Shown: piece by piece, positions 32,847-41,927 of the stretch
Layout: every line of letters begins with the position of its first letter
How positions within the stretch are numbered: position 1 is the stretch's first letter
Position numbers and translations under genes: made by a program
Assembly: GCA_030604735.1 (NCBI GenBank)
Contig: JAUVVG010000014.1
Span: forward strand, 1-64,000
Length of the DNA stretch: 64,000 nt
Direction of reading: 5' to 3'
From: Azoarcus sp.
Lineage (GTDB): Bacteria > Pseudomonadota > Gammaproteobacteria > Burkholderiales > Rhodocyclaceae
Notes under the pieces: generated by a model
Told to the model about the DNA's origin: nothing
What the model saw: the letters and a program-made list of their open reading frames with translations, nothing else
Databases searched by the model: none

Positions 32847-33617
32847 ATGAACCCTGCCCAGTATCATCATGCCGCGAACAATCGGACAACGCCGCCCCCC
32901 GACGCATCATTCTTCGACGCAACCATCTTCAGCCACATCACAGCGTTGCCTCACCCACACGCCCCGTCTTTCTCGCGCTTGAAACTCGAGATCGCCAACG
33001 ACAAACCTTGGTTGCAGGAATCAGTGGCGGCACTCGTGCAGAGAATGTATTCGTCCCGCGGCCTGCACGGGACCAACGAACCGCAACACACCCCGGGTCA
33101 CAACGTCACGCTCGCGGCCAGCGCTGACGAAGGCGTGCTCGGAACGCTCAGCATACGTGTCGACGGGGAACATGGCCTGCTGGCCGACGAGTTGTATCGC
33201 AGCCAGATCGATGCGATCCGCAAGGCCGGCGGATTGATATGCGAGGCCACTCGCCTTGCGCTGGACGCGCGATCCAGCCCGAGATCCGGTTCCAGCGGGT
33301 TGCTGGCCATGCTGTTCAACGCGGCCTTTGTCATCGCGCGCAGCGTGCACCGCTGCACCGACCTACTGATCGAGTGCCATCCGCGACACGCGAACTACTA
33401 CCGACGCATGATCGGCTGCGAGCAAATCGGTGCGCTGGCGACCTGTCCGCGCGTGGGCGCTCCGGCGGTACTACTGCACCTTTCGCTGGCGCATGTCGAG
33501 ACCCAGATCATCCGCCGTCACAGCGGCGCTGCATGCACCGACAAAAACCTCTATCGTCATAGCCTCCACCCCCAGGCGCAACGGGCTCTGCAAAATGTCT
33601 TGCTGACGCAGCATTGA
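32847..33617 (+). CDS. N-acyl amino acid synthase FeeM-like (GNAT fold) protein
   Basis: GLICEATRLALDARSSP..LLAMLFNAAFVIARSVHRCTDLLIECHPRHANYYRRMIGCEQIG; GTG start at 32820 also possible. Confidence 0.75.
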   Translation: MNPAQYHHAANNRTTPPPDASFFDATIFSHITALPHPHAPSFSRLKLEIANDKPWLQESVAALVQRMYSSRGLHGTNEPQHTPGHNVTLAASADEGVLGTLSIRVDGEHGLLADELYRSQIDAIRKAGGLICEATRLALDARSSPRSGSSGLLAMLFNAAFVIARSVHRCTDLLIECHPRHANYYRRMIGCEQIGALATCPRVGAPAVLLHLSLAHVETQIIRRHSGAACTDKNLYRHSLHPQAQRALQNVLLTQH

Positions 33618-33694
33618 ACCGGGTCTGCTCTGCGCATACAGTTGACACCCTGCACCCGCTGTGCGGCACCTTGTCACAAGGAGGCGAACACATC

Positions 33695-34474
33695 ATGACC
33701 CGACATTCGCAAACACGCAGAACCGTACTCGCGACACTCGCGGCCGGCCTGGTCGCGCCGCAATTGCTGATCTCGCGATCGACGCTCGCCGCGTCAAGCG
33801 ACGACCTTGCCCGCCAGCTCGTCGAACGAGCCGACGCGGTGCGCTTTCCGCGCGAGAGCTTCCAGACCGACATCACCGTCACCAATTACAGCGGCGGCGT
33901 CGCCGGCGACGTACGCAAGTACCGGGTGCTGTCGCGTGGCAACGAGAACACCATCGTACTGACCATGGAGCCTGCCTCGGAGCGCGGCCAGGCCCTGCTG
34001 ATGCGCGGGCGGGATCTGTGGGTGTTCATGCCGACCGTCTCGCAACCGGTACGCCTGTCGCTCGCCCAACGACTCACCGGCCAAGTCGCCAATGGAGACC
34101 TTGCGCGCGCCAACTTCGCCGGCGACTACGTCCCCACGCTGATCGGGACCGAGGTGATAGCCGGTCGTAACGCGCATGTTCTCGACCTGACCGCGGACGG
34201 TCGCGGCGTGACCTACGCCAAGGTGAAGTACTGGGTCGCCGAAGAGGATCATCAACCGATCAAAGCCGAGTTCTATGCCTTGTCGGGGCGCTTGCTCAAA
34301 ACCACCCGCTACGAAGACTACCGCGAGCTGGCCGACCAGATCCGCCCGACCCGGCTGGTCATGGAGGATGCGCTGAAGGCGGGTGAAATGTCGGTGATGA
34401 TCTACGAAACCATGGCGTTGCGGGATCTGCCGGAGCGGATGTTCACCCGCGAGTACCTGCGACGCCTTCAATAG
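33695..34474 (+). CDS. LolA-like outer membrane lipoprotein-sorting protein
   Basis: Signal peptide; GRDLWVFMPTVSQPVRLSLAQRLTGQVANGDLARANFAGDY...; KYWVAEEDHQPIKAEFYALSGRLLKTTRYEDY. Confidence 0.85.
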   Translation: MTRHSQTRRTVLATLAAGLVAPQLLISRSTLAASSDDLARQLVERADAVRFPRESFQTDITVTNYSGGVAGDVRKYRVLSRGNENTIVLTMEPASERGQALLMRGRDLWVFMPTVSQPVRLSLAQRLTGQVANGDLARANFAGDYVPTLIGTEVIAGRNAHVLDLTADGRGVTYAKVKYWVAEEDHQPIKAEFYALSGRLLKTTRYEDYRELADQIRPTRLVMEDALKAGEMSVMIYETMALRDLPERMFTREYLRRLQ

Positions 34475-34580
34475 TTCAGCCGCCAACTTACAGGCGAAGA
34501 CCGGCATCGTCGCAGTCTAAGCCGCAATCGGATACATTACCGATTATGTATTGGACATTCGGGGAGGTCTTCGCTCAGCC

Positions 34581-35675
34581 ATGAAGAAATGCAAAGCCTG
34601 CCTGTTACCCGAATCGGTACCGGAAGCGGACATCGATGGAGACGGAATCTGTGCGTTCTGTCGCAATGCCCATACGGGTAATTCTTCGGTAGGACCACGT
34701 TCCGGAGATCGCGACGATCTCGAAAGTACGCTCACTTCGGCGAAGCGCACCCCCGGCACCGAATATGACTGCCTGGTGCCTTTCAGTGGCGGCAAGGATA
34801 GCCTCTATCTACTCTACCGTCTCAAGGTTGACTATGGTCTGCGGGTCCTGGCCTACACCTGCAACATCGATCTTCCGCAAGCGGCCTGGAGCAATATTCG
34901 AACCGCCCTGTCCGTGCTCGACATCGATCATCTCGTGTATGCGCCGGCCCCGGCTTTCCTCGCCAAGCTGTTTGCCTACCTGCTGCGCAATCAGGAAGCA
35001 CGAGGCGCGGTTTATACCGTCTCCTATGTTTACGCTCCTTTGTTCGAAGGGTCTGCGATTCAACTGGCGATCGAGAAGAAGATCCCATTGATTCTGGCGG
35101 GCTACTCCCCTGGACAACCCGAACCGGAACGGATGCGCTACGAGTTCGCGCCTGAGTTGATACGGTCGGAAGACTGGACGCCCCCCCACCTCAAGGAGTG
35201 CGGTCACTTTACCGAGGACGAACTGCGCCACTTCTTCAATCCGGCACGCCTCCCGGCCGAAACCGTTTTTCCGCGCTATCTCGCTCCGTTTCATGCCTGG
35301 GACTACGATCAGGCCAAGGTCATCGAAGCGGTCACCCGACTCGGGCTGGTCAAACGCAAGTCACACGCGAGCCCGATCGTCAGCAATTACCCCATCAATT
35401 GGCTGATGATGTACTCGGATCTGCGCCACTTCGGTTTCAATCCGTACACGCCCGAATTTTCCGCCCTGATCCGCGAAGGCAAGGCGAGTTTGACCTACTG
35501 GCGCATCATGGCCCCAGTGGTCGACTTCATGATCCGCAACAAGGTCTTTCTGGGGAGGGAAGTCACCCGCAGCATGCGGTGGCTTGGCCTGCGCGATGAC
35601 GAACTCGCGATCAGGCTGCCGAAAGGTGCCTACGACCCCCCGCTCCTGACTCGGCTTTCCTCAAGCACGACATGA
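34581..35675 (+). CDS. PP-loop ATPase, N-acetyl sugar amidotransferase-like
   Basis: PFSGGKDSLYLLYRLK PP-loop; N-terminal Cys pairs CKACLLP...CAFC; start MKKCKACLLP; ATGA overlap with next gene. Confidence 0.78.
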   Translation: MKKCKACLLPESVPEADIDGDGICAFCRNAHTGNSSVGPRSGDRDDLESTLTSAKRTPGTEYDCLVPFSGGKDSLYLLYRLKVDYGLRVLAYTCNIDLPQAAWSNIRTALSVLDIDHLVYAPAPAFLAKLFAYLLRNQEARGAVYTVSYVYAPLFEGSAIQLAIEKKIPLILAGYSPGQPEPERMRYEFAPELIRSEDWTPPHLKECGHFTEDELRHFFNPARLPAETVFPRYLAPFHAWDYDQAKVIEAVTRLGLVKRKSHASPIVSNYPINWLMMYSDLRHFGFNPYTPEFSALIREGKASLTYWRIMAPVVDFMIRNKVFLGREVTRSMRWLGLRDDELAIRLPKGAYDPPLLTRLSSSTT

Positions 35676-37465
35676 CGGTGCAGGACACACTCACGGCGAG
35701 CCTTGTTGCCCGCGCGAACCAGACACCCGACCAGCCTGCCCACTGGACTCGGAACGACGTAACGGGCGAATGGGAACCGATCAAATGGTCTGACGTACTG
35801 ACGCAGGTTCACGGCCTCGCTGCACAGGTCGTGGCGTTGGGCTTGCAACCGGGAGACCGGGTAGTGCTCGCGATGCCCACGTCGGTACCCTGGGAATACT
35901 GCCATCAGGCCATACTTGCCGCAGGCGGTATCGTGGTCGGCATCGACAGCCATGACACCGACCACAACATTCGCCACCTGCTCGAACTCACTCGTCCCAA
36001 TGCGGTGGTGCTGAGTTCAAACGCACTATGGATACGCCTGTCAGGGTTGCTGCCGAGCAAGCCCGGTGTCGTCATCATTGACGAATCATCGAACGACCGC
36101 GACGTTCTGTCCTTGACCGAGTTGCTGAGCTGCCCACCCAATGGCAAGCCATTGCCCGACGTTCGGCCGGACCATTGTGCCACGATCATCTTCACCTCGG
36201 GGAGCACCGGGCTGCCCAAGGGAATCGCCTATACACACGGGCAACTCTGCCAGGTCGCCAACGCAATTCTGGAGCGATTTCCGACCATTGACGACCACGC
36301 CCGCCTTGTCTGCTGGCTACCGCTTTCCAACCTGTTTCAACGCGTCATCAATCTGTGCGGCATGATCAGGGGCGCGCAGTCTTATTTCGTGGACGACCCT
36401 GCCCGCATTATCGAACGTTTGCCCGAAATCCAGCCCAGCCTCTTCATCGGCGTGCCGCGGTTTTACGAGAAGCTGCATGCTGGCATCTGCACCAGGCTTG
36501 CCACGGGCAACGGGTTATCCAGACACCTCGCGCAACTGGCCTGGCGGATCGGCTGCGAACACGCATCCCGACAGCGCGCAGGCAGGCCACGAGGCTGGTT
36601 GCTCGCGCGAGCCCATGCGCTCGCCGACCACGTGGTTCTGAGCCGGGTCAGAGCGCTGATGGGGCCAAACCTTCAGTTCATGGTGAGCGGATCTGCGCCC
36701 ATGCCCACCTGGCTTCTCGAGCGATTCCACGGACTCGGATGGCTTGTTCTCGAGGCCTACGGTGCAAGTGAGAATGCCCTGCCGATTGCGCTCAATACCC
36801 TGGAGGCCCATCGCTTTGGCAGTGTCGGGAAACCGTTCCGGCAGCAGGAGTTGAAGCTGGCGGAAGACGGAGAGGTGCTTGTTCGCGGACCCGCTGTATT
36901 CACCGGCTACTTTGGAAGCAACGACACCGAGTCCCCGCTGGACACCGATGGATTCCTGCACACTGGCGACCTCGGAAAGCTGGACGACGAAGGCTTTCTC
37001 TGGCTGACCGGGCGTAAATCCGAGATCTTCAAGACATCCACAGGAAGACGCATCGCACCGGCACCTGTCGAAGCCTTGCTGAAGCAAATTCCCCATGTAG
37101 AACATGCTGTCCTTTTCGGACAAGACCGCCCCTTCGTCACCGCCCTCCTCGCCCTCGACGGATCAGGGCTTCCCGAAACCGACCTCGATGACGACCGGCT
37201 CACAGCAGAAGCACTCGGACGCATCGGCGAAAAGGCTTCCAGTCTGAGCGCTCAGCTCAGCGAGCATCAGCGTCCAGCCGCGGTCCTCGTAACCCGACAG
37301 ATGTTCTCGATCGAAGGCGGCGAACTCACTGCCAACCTCAAGTTGAGGCGCAATGCGATCGCCGAACGCTATCATGAACATGTCGACGCGCTTTACACCA
37401 CCCTTGCCACAGCCAAGGCAGGTGAAGCTTCCTCAACCGCCTGCAAAGTGATCGAGGTCCCATGA
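35672..37465 (+). CDS. AMP-dependent long-chain acyl-CoA/acyl-ACP ligase
   Basis: IIFTSGSTGLPKGIAYTHGQ; LEAYGASENA; GFLHTGDLGKLDDEGFLWLTGRKSEIFKTSTGRRI. Confidence 0.92.
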   Translation: MTVQDTLTASLVARANQTPDQPAHWTRNDVTGEWEPIKWSDVLTQVHGLAAQVVALGLQPGDRVVLAMPTSVPWEYCHQAILAAGGIVVGIDSHDTDHNIRHLLELTRPNAVVLSSNALWIRLSGLLPSKPGVVIIDESSNDRDVLSLTELLSCPPNGKPLPDVRPDHCATIIFTSGSTGLPKGIAYTHGQLCQVANAILERFPTIDDHARLVCWLPLSNLFQRVINLCGMIRGAQSYFVDDPARIIERLPEIQPSLFIGVPRFYEKLHAGICTRLATGNGLSRHLAQLAWRIGCEHASRQRAGRPRGWLLARAHALADHVVLSRVRALMGPNLQFMVSGSAPMPTWLLERFHGLGWLVLEAYGASENALPIALNTLEAHRFGSVGKPFRQQELKLAEDGEVLVRGPAVFTGYFGSNDTESPLDTDGFLHTGDLGKLDDEGFLWLTGRKSEIFKTSTGRRIAPAPVEALLKQIPHVEHAVLFGQDRPFVTALLALDGSGLPETDLDDDRLTAEALGRIGEKASSLSAQLSEHQRPAAVLVTRQMFSIEGGELTANLKLRRNAIAERYHEHVDALYTTLATAKAGEASSTACKVIEVP

Positions 37466-38595
37466 GTCACTATTTCCTGACCGGCGCCACCGGTGCCGTC
37501 GGCAGCGCCATCGTGCCGCTGCTGCTCGAGGATCCAGAATGCCAGGTCAGCCTGCTGATTCGCGCCGAATCCGACGTCGCGCTGGCCAAGAGGCTGGAAG
37601 ATTTGTTCGCGTTCTGGGGCTGGGACCAGGCAGACCCAAAACGCTCGCATGTTCTTCCCCTTCGCGGCGATGCAGCAGAACCGCAGTTCGGACTTGCATC
37701 ACAGGACTACGAGGCACTCGTCTCCCGCACCACCCACATCATCCATTGTGCTGCCAGCGTCAGGATGAACTACCCACTGGAAGAAGCGAGACGCTCAGCG
37801 GTCGGGTCGGCGGAGCAGATTCTCGCCTTGGGTCGGCGCATCGCCGAACAAGGGAGTCTTCAGAAAATCGAGTTTGTGAGTACGGTCGGCATCGCCGGAA
37901 AACGCCAAGGCATCCTGCCCGAGACCTGGATCACCGAGCCACGCGAGTTCCACAACACCTACGAACAGTCGAAAGCCGAAGCCGAGATGTTGGTCAAGGC
38001 CGCCATCGAGGAGGAAGGCCTCCCGATCACGGTTCATCGCCCCAGCATGGTCATCGGCGATTCACGCACCGGAAAGATCATTCATTTCCAGATTTTCTAC
38101 TTCATCTGTGAATTTCTGTCGGGGCGTAAGACCTTTGGTCTTTATCCGGATTTTGGGGATGTGAGGCTAGATATCATCCCGGTTGACCATGTCGCACGTG
38201 CGATAGCAGAGTCTAGCTGCGACCCAAACACCGCAGGACGGATCTTCAACCTCTGCGCAGGCCCGGATCTAGCGCCCCGACTACGTGACCTAATGATCAA
38301 GGTACAGAACGTATTCAGGGCACACGGCATCGCACTACCACGAAGAATTCGGCTTCCCCACAGAGTGTTTGCTCTTCTACCCAGCCTCGCAAGCAGGTTC
38401 ACTTCCCGGAGCAGGCGAAAGGCGCTGGCCACCCTTCCGCTATATCTAGACTATCTGGCCGATCAGCAGGGTTTTGGGAACGATCTATTTGTGAAATGGC
38501 GTAATGAAACTGGCCACTTGCAGCCACAACCGGCACATTACCTCGATGCGATTCTATCCGCCTACTTAGGCGGTTCTCAACACATGAGAGACTGA
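37462..38595 (+). CDS. SDR / thioester-reductase-like (fatty acyl reductase-like) protein
   Basis: YFLTGATGAVGSAIVPLLL; IIHCAASVRMNYPLEEAR; YEQSKAEAEMLV; ATGA overlap with upstream ligase. Confidence 0.85.
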   Translation: MSHYFLTGATGAVGSAIVPLLLEDPECQVSLLIRAESDVALAKRLEDLFAFWGWDQADPKRSHVLPLRGDAAEPQFGLASQDYEALVSRTTHIIHCAASVRMNYPLEEARRSAVGSAEQILALGRRIAEQGSLQKIEFVSTVGIAGKRQGILPETWITEPREFHNTYEQSKAEAEMLVKAAIEEEGLPITVHRPSMVIGDSRTGKIIHFQIFYFICEFLSGRKTFGLYPDFGDVRLDIIPVDHVARAIAESSCDPNTAGRIFNLCAGPDLAPRLRDLMIKVQNVFRAHGIALPRRIRLPHRVFALLPSLASRFTSRSRRKALATLPLYLDYLADQQGFGNDLFVKWRNETGHLQPQPAHYLDAILSAYLGGSQHMRD

Positions 38596-38697
38596 TGCTC
38601 AATTGCCTCAACTGAAGCGTCGGATTTTTTTACACTCTGAGCTCAGAATCGACCACAAAAAACAATAAATAACTGTTATTAAAGTCTTTTTCAAGAC

Positions 38698-38712
38698 TGG
38701 CACGCTTAATGC
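38698..38712 (+). promoter_or_regulatory. Putative sigma54 (RpoN) -24/-12 promoter
   Basis: TGGCACG-CTTA-ATGC vs consensus TGGCACG-N4-TTGC with exact spacing, ~67 nt upstream of the PEP-CTERM start. Confidence 0.72.
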
Positions 38713-38778
38713 GTAGTCAAAGGCGAGGTAGCTTCGCAGGTTGCGAACTCCCAAACGCCCCCTGAAAGGAGAACAAAC

Positions 38779-39633
38779 GTGAAATCAAACATGAAAGTCT
38801 TAGTGGGTAGTATCGCTGCCGCTGGGATGCTTTTTACGGCAACCGCAGCGGTAGCCAACCCAGTCCTCACAGTCGAAACTGATTTTGGTACGCAGATTAT
38901 CGACCCGTTTTTGGGCATTGACTGGACCGACCAAGCCAGCGCTGTCGTTTCAAACCTGAATTTTGACAACAACCCGTTGAACCCTATCGTCACTGAGTAT
39001 CTTGCCTCCGCGACTGCAATCAATGCGGCGCCATTTCTCACGGGTCTTGCCTCCACCGGCGTTGGGGCACCTGCTGGTTGGTGGGAGATCACTATCAAAG
39101 CTACCATCTTTGAAACGGCGGTTTGCAACGCCTTTTCAGGCATGATCTGTACGGACGTCGATTTCTTTGCCACCGGCGGGAGCTTCGAAATCTATTTCGA
39201 CCGCGATGCGAATGCTGACAGGTCTGTTGGCTCAGGTTTCATTGATGGAATTCTCATCATGACCGGCCTCATTAACGCCGGTGCGGCGGGATCATTTGTT
39301 GGAGATGGAGTGAACGGTACTGGTGAGTTTAACTTCACGGGAATCGTTGACTGGATCGAGACTGACTCGACACTAGACGCTTACTTTACTGGCGACTTGA
39401 ACCAATCCAACGCAGTGGCAACCCTACAGCTCGGATCAGATACAACTGGTGGTTGGCAAGCGCCTACTGCATGGCTTGATTTTGGACGTGAAAACATTAA
39501 TGGGTTACTAGCCCTTCAGGCAGATGGGAATCAGGGCTTCGGATATCAACAAGTTCCGGAACCGGGCACACTTGCCTTGCTTGGACTTGGTCTATTGGGT
39601 CTTGCAGGTCGGAAACTCAGCACAAAGCGGTGA
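38779..39633 (+). CDS. PEP-CTERM sorting-domain protein
   Basis: Signal peptide; C-terminal VPEPGTLALLGLGLLGLAGRKLSTKR tripartite PEP-CTERM anchor; GTG start preceded by AAGGAG. Confidence 0.93.
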   Translation: MKSNMKVLVGSIAAAGMLFTATAAVANPVLTVETDFGTQIIDPFLGIDWTDQASAVVSNLNFDNNPLNPIVTEYLASATAINAAPFLTGLASTGVGAPAGWWEITIKATIFETAVCNAFSGMICTDVDFFATGGSFEIYFDRDANADRSVGSGFIDGILIMTGLINAGAAGSFVGDGVNGTGEFNFTGIVDWIETDSTLDAYFTGDLNQSNAVATLQLGSDTTGGWQAPTAWLDFGRENINGLLALQADGNQGFGYQQVPEPGTLALLGLGLLGLAGRKLSTKR

Positions 39634-39659
39634 AGTTGGAACGAATTGTCTTGCTTTTG

Positions 39660-39681
39660 AACCGGCTCGGAAGGGCCGGTT
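39660..39681 (+). terminator. Terminator-like hairpin after the PEP-CTERM gene
   Basis: aaccggc-tcggaagg-gccggttt. Confidence 0.6.
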
Positions 39682-39707
39682 TCATTTTGGGGATCCGAAC
39701 CGACAAG

Positions 39708-40919
39708 TCAGGGGATTTCCGCTACCAGTTGCGCAAACCTTTTCTGTGAACTCCAATGGACAAACGTCGCCGCCATTGATTCGGCGTTTGCGCGATACAC
39801 TGGGTCATTCAGCAAGCGACGCACCACCCCCCCCAACCGATCAATCATGACTTGATCCGCGCGCAACGCGAGCCCAACTCTGGCTGCCTCGACGCAACGC
39901 ATGTTCAGCATCTGATCCAGATTGGAGGGAATGCCCAGTACCGGCAAGCCCTGAGCTAACGCCTGATGAACGCTAGGACTGCCGCCGTTACAAATCATCA
40001 AAGCGGCAATCGTGCATATCGCATCACCCGGTAGGAAGTTGGCAACTACCAGATTGCCGTCCGTCTTCCACTTTGTAGTCGCCCCCCCGCTTGCAAGTAC
40101 AACACTGCAGTCGATGGACAACAACGCTCCGATAATCGCATCGAGAAGCGCCGGGTCGCCTGAACTTCCGAGCGCCACATAGACAATCGGCCGGTCGAGT
40201 GGTAGCGATTCGATCTCAGCGGGCAACGGAGAGGCAGGGGACCATATTACCGGACCGATATAGGTGTAACGCTCATTATCTTTACTCGCACTGGTTGGGA
40301 CTAGTTCGGGAACATCAGCAAAGAGCGTCCGGCCTGCCTCGGTGAATACATTACGAAGATCGAAACCCAGCGAGGACATACCGTACTTTTTGCGCAATCG
40401 GTGCATAGGAAAAGAGTGGACCGCAAAAACCAATGGACTCACCGCATTGAAGACGGTTTGCGCCAGCCTCGGCCCCAGCATGCGCGTAGTCCAGTGCACC
40501 GGAATGTCTAATCTTGCAGATGACAGGGGGCTCCAATAGGCATTTGAAATCGCCCAATAGCGCACCTTCTCAAGCCGAGCGCTGACCGCCAGCGACAATC
40601 GAAAATCTCCGATGACAAGATCAGGGCCATGCTCGCGGATCAGTCGCAGATCCTCCTCCACGTAGCGCTCCAACGTAGGAAACGAAAAAACCGGTCGCCC
40701 CTTGTCAACCGCCTCCAGATAAGCACGGGTACCGATCGCGTACATATCAACAACCTTCAGACCGGCGTCCCGTGGAATCCAGCTATAGTCGGAGCCAGTC
40801 GCAAAAACCACGTCATATAACTGGGAATCAAGCGCACTTGCCAGCACAGTAGGTCGAGCGACATGGGCGAGCGTCGCTGGTTCGGCTAAGAATAGAATCC
40901 GCTTGCGCTGCTGCTTCAT
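39708..40919 (-). CDS. Glycosyltransferase, GT1/MGT (UDP-glycosyltransferase-like) family
   Basis: ICNGGSPSVHQALAQGLPVLGIPSNLDQMLNM donor-binding motif; RPIVYVALGSSGD. Confidence 0.88.
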   Translation of the reverse strand: MKQQRKRILFLAEPATLAHVARPTVLASALDSQLYDVVFATGSDYSWIPRDAGLKVVDMYAIGTRAYLEAVDKGRPVFSFPTLERYVEEDLRLIREHGPDLVIGDFRLSLAVSARLEKVRYWAISNAYWSPLSSARLDIPVHWTTRMLGPRLAQTVFNAVSPLVFAVHSFPMHRLRKKYGMSSLGFDLRNVFTEAGRTLFADVPELVPTSASKDNERYTYIGPVIWSPASPLPAEIESLPLDRPIVYVALGSSGDPALLDAIIGALLSIDCSVVLASGGATTKWKTDGNLVVANFLPGDAICTIAALMICNGGSPSVHQALAQGLPVLGIPSNLDQMLNMRCVEAARVGLALRADQVMIDRLGGVVRRLLNDPVYRANAESMAATFVHWSSQKRFAQLVAEIP

Positions 40920-41010
40920 CGAACGTCACGCCGGACTGGAACTTGCCCTACAGCCAATTCGAACCAGGAAGACAAGGTTCGGTTGGAAATTTTGGTGGTA
41001 ACCAAGTGCG

Positions 41011-41682
41011 TCATGATTTCAAGCGTTCACCGATCTTCCTTGCTGGCACCCCTCCCCATATTTCGTGAGCGCCAATACAGGTGTCCTTGGTGACCACAGC
41101 GCCGGAGGACACAAGTGCGCCATCACCTATGGTCACACCCGGCATGACGATTGCACACGCTCCGATAGTGACGTCGTCGCCAATTCGAATGGGATATAAC
41201 CCAAGGCGCTGCCCTTCAATCACATGCGCGTAAATTACTGCATCATGTCCGATCAGCGTATTGCTCCCAATCGTTGTAAGCGGTGGATCCATGATCAGCC
41301 CACCACTGTACGTGTTACTTCCCAATCTTGCGCCGAGCGCAAGATAGACGAGTCGCATCAATGGTGTCGGGATAAAATGCGTGCGCGTCAAAGGATAGAA
41401 GAGCATCACGTAGAACAGCGTATTAACCTGGGCGATGAACTCACCACGCGACCCTATATCAAGCTCACCGAGTTCAAACGGCATCACTCGGAGAAACAAC
41501 CGGTAGATCAAAAAGGCAAAGAGATAGAAAAAAACCACCGCGCCAAAGAACAGCACGAGTCCTCGAAAATCACCCAGCCGCAAGTCACCCATCAAGAACC
41601 AAGTCAATCCCAAACCACAGACGAGGGCCAGAGCACTAAGGAGACCAAAAAGAGAAGACTGTATGAGACTTATCTTTCGCAT
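41011..41682 (-). CDS. Membrane-anchored left-handed beta-helix (hexapeptide) acyltransferase
   Basis: N-terminal TM segments; hexapeptide repeats IGSNTLIGHDAVIYAH...IGDDVTIGACAIVMPGVTIGDGALVSSGAVV..IWGGVPARKIG. Confidence 0.85.
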   Translation of the reverse strand: MRKISLIQSSLFGLLSALALVCGLGLTWFLMGDLRLGDFRGLVLFFGAVVFFYLFAFLIYRLFLRVMPFELGELDIGSRGEFIAQVNTLFYVMLFYPLTRTHFIPTPLMRLVYLALGARLGSNTYSGGLIMDPPLTTIGSNTLIGHDAVIYAHVIEGQRLGLYPIRIGDDVTIGACAIVMPGVTIGDGALVSSGAVVTKDTCIGAHEIWGGVPARKIGERLKS

Positions 41683-41927
41683 GTTCAAGCAACTCCGGCC
41701 GGATAGGTTAACGCCGGAACGCCCGGCTACAAAGCATTCAAAACACGAACGGTGAATGAGATGCCCATGCAAGAGACGTTACTCACTCGTTATCTTTCAA
41801 AGTTTAAACTACTTAAAAGCTGCTTCAGCTTTATTGCGTGTGCAGACCATCCGCAAACGCGAAATTTGTTTATGCTTGCAGTGTGCGTTCTAACGGACCA
41901 ACCACCGTGCTCAACCCCTTGTGCTCT

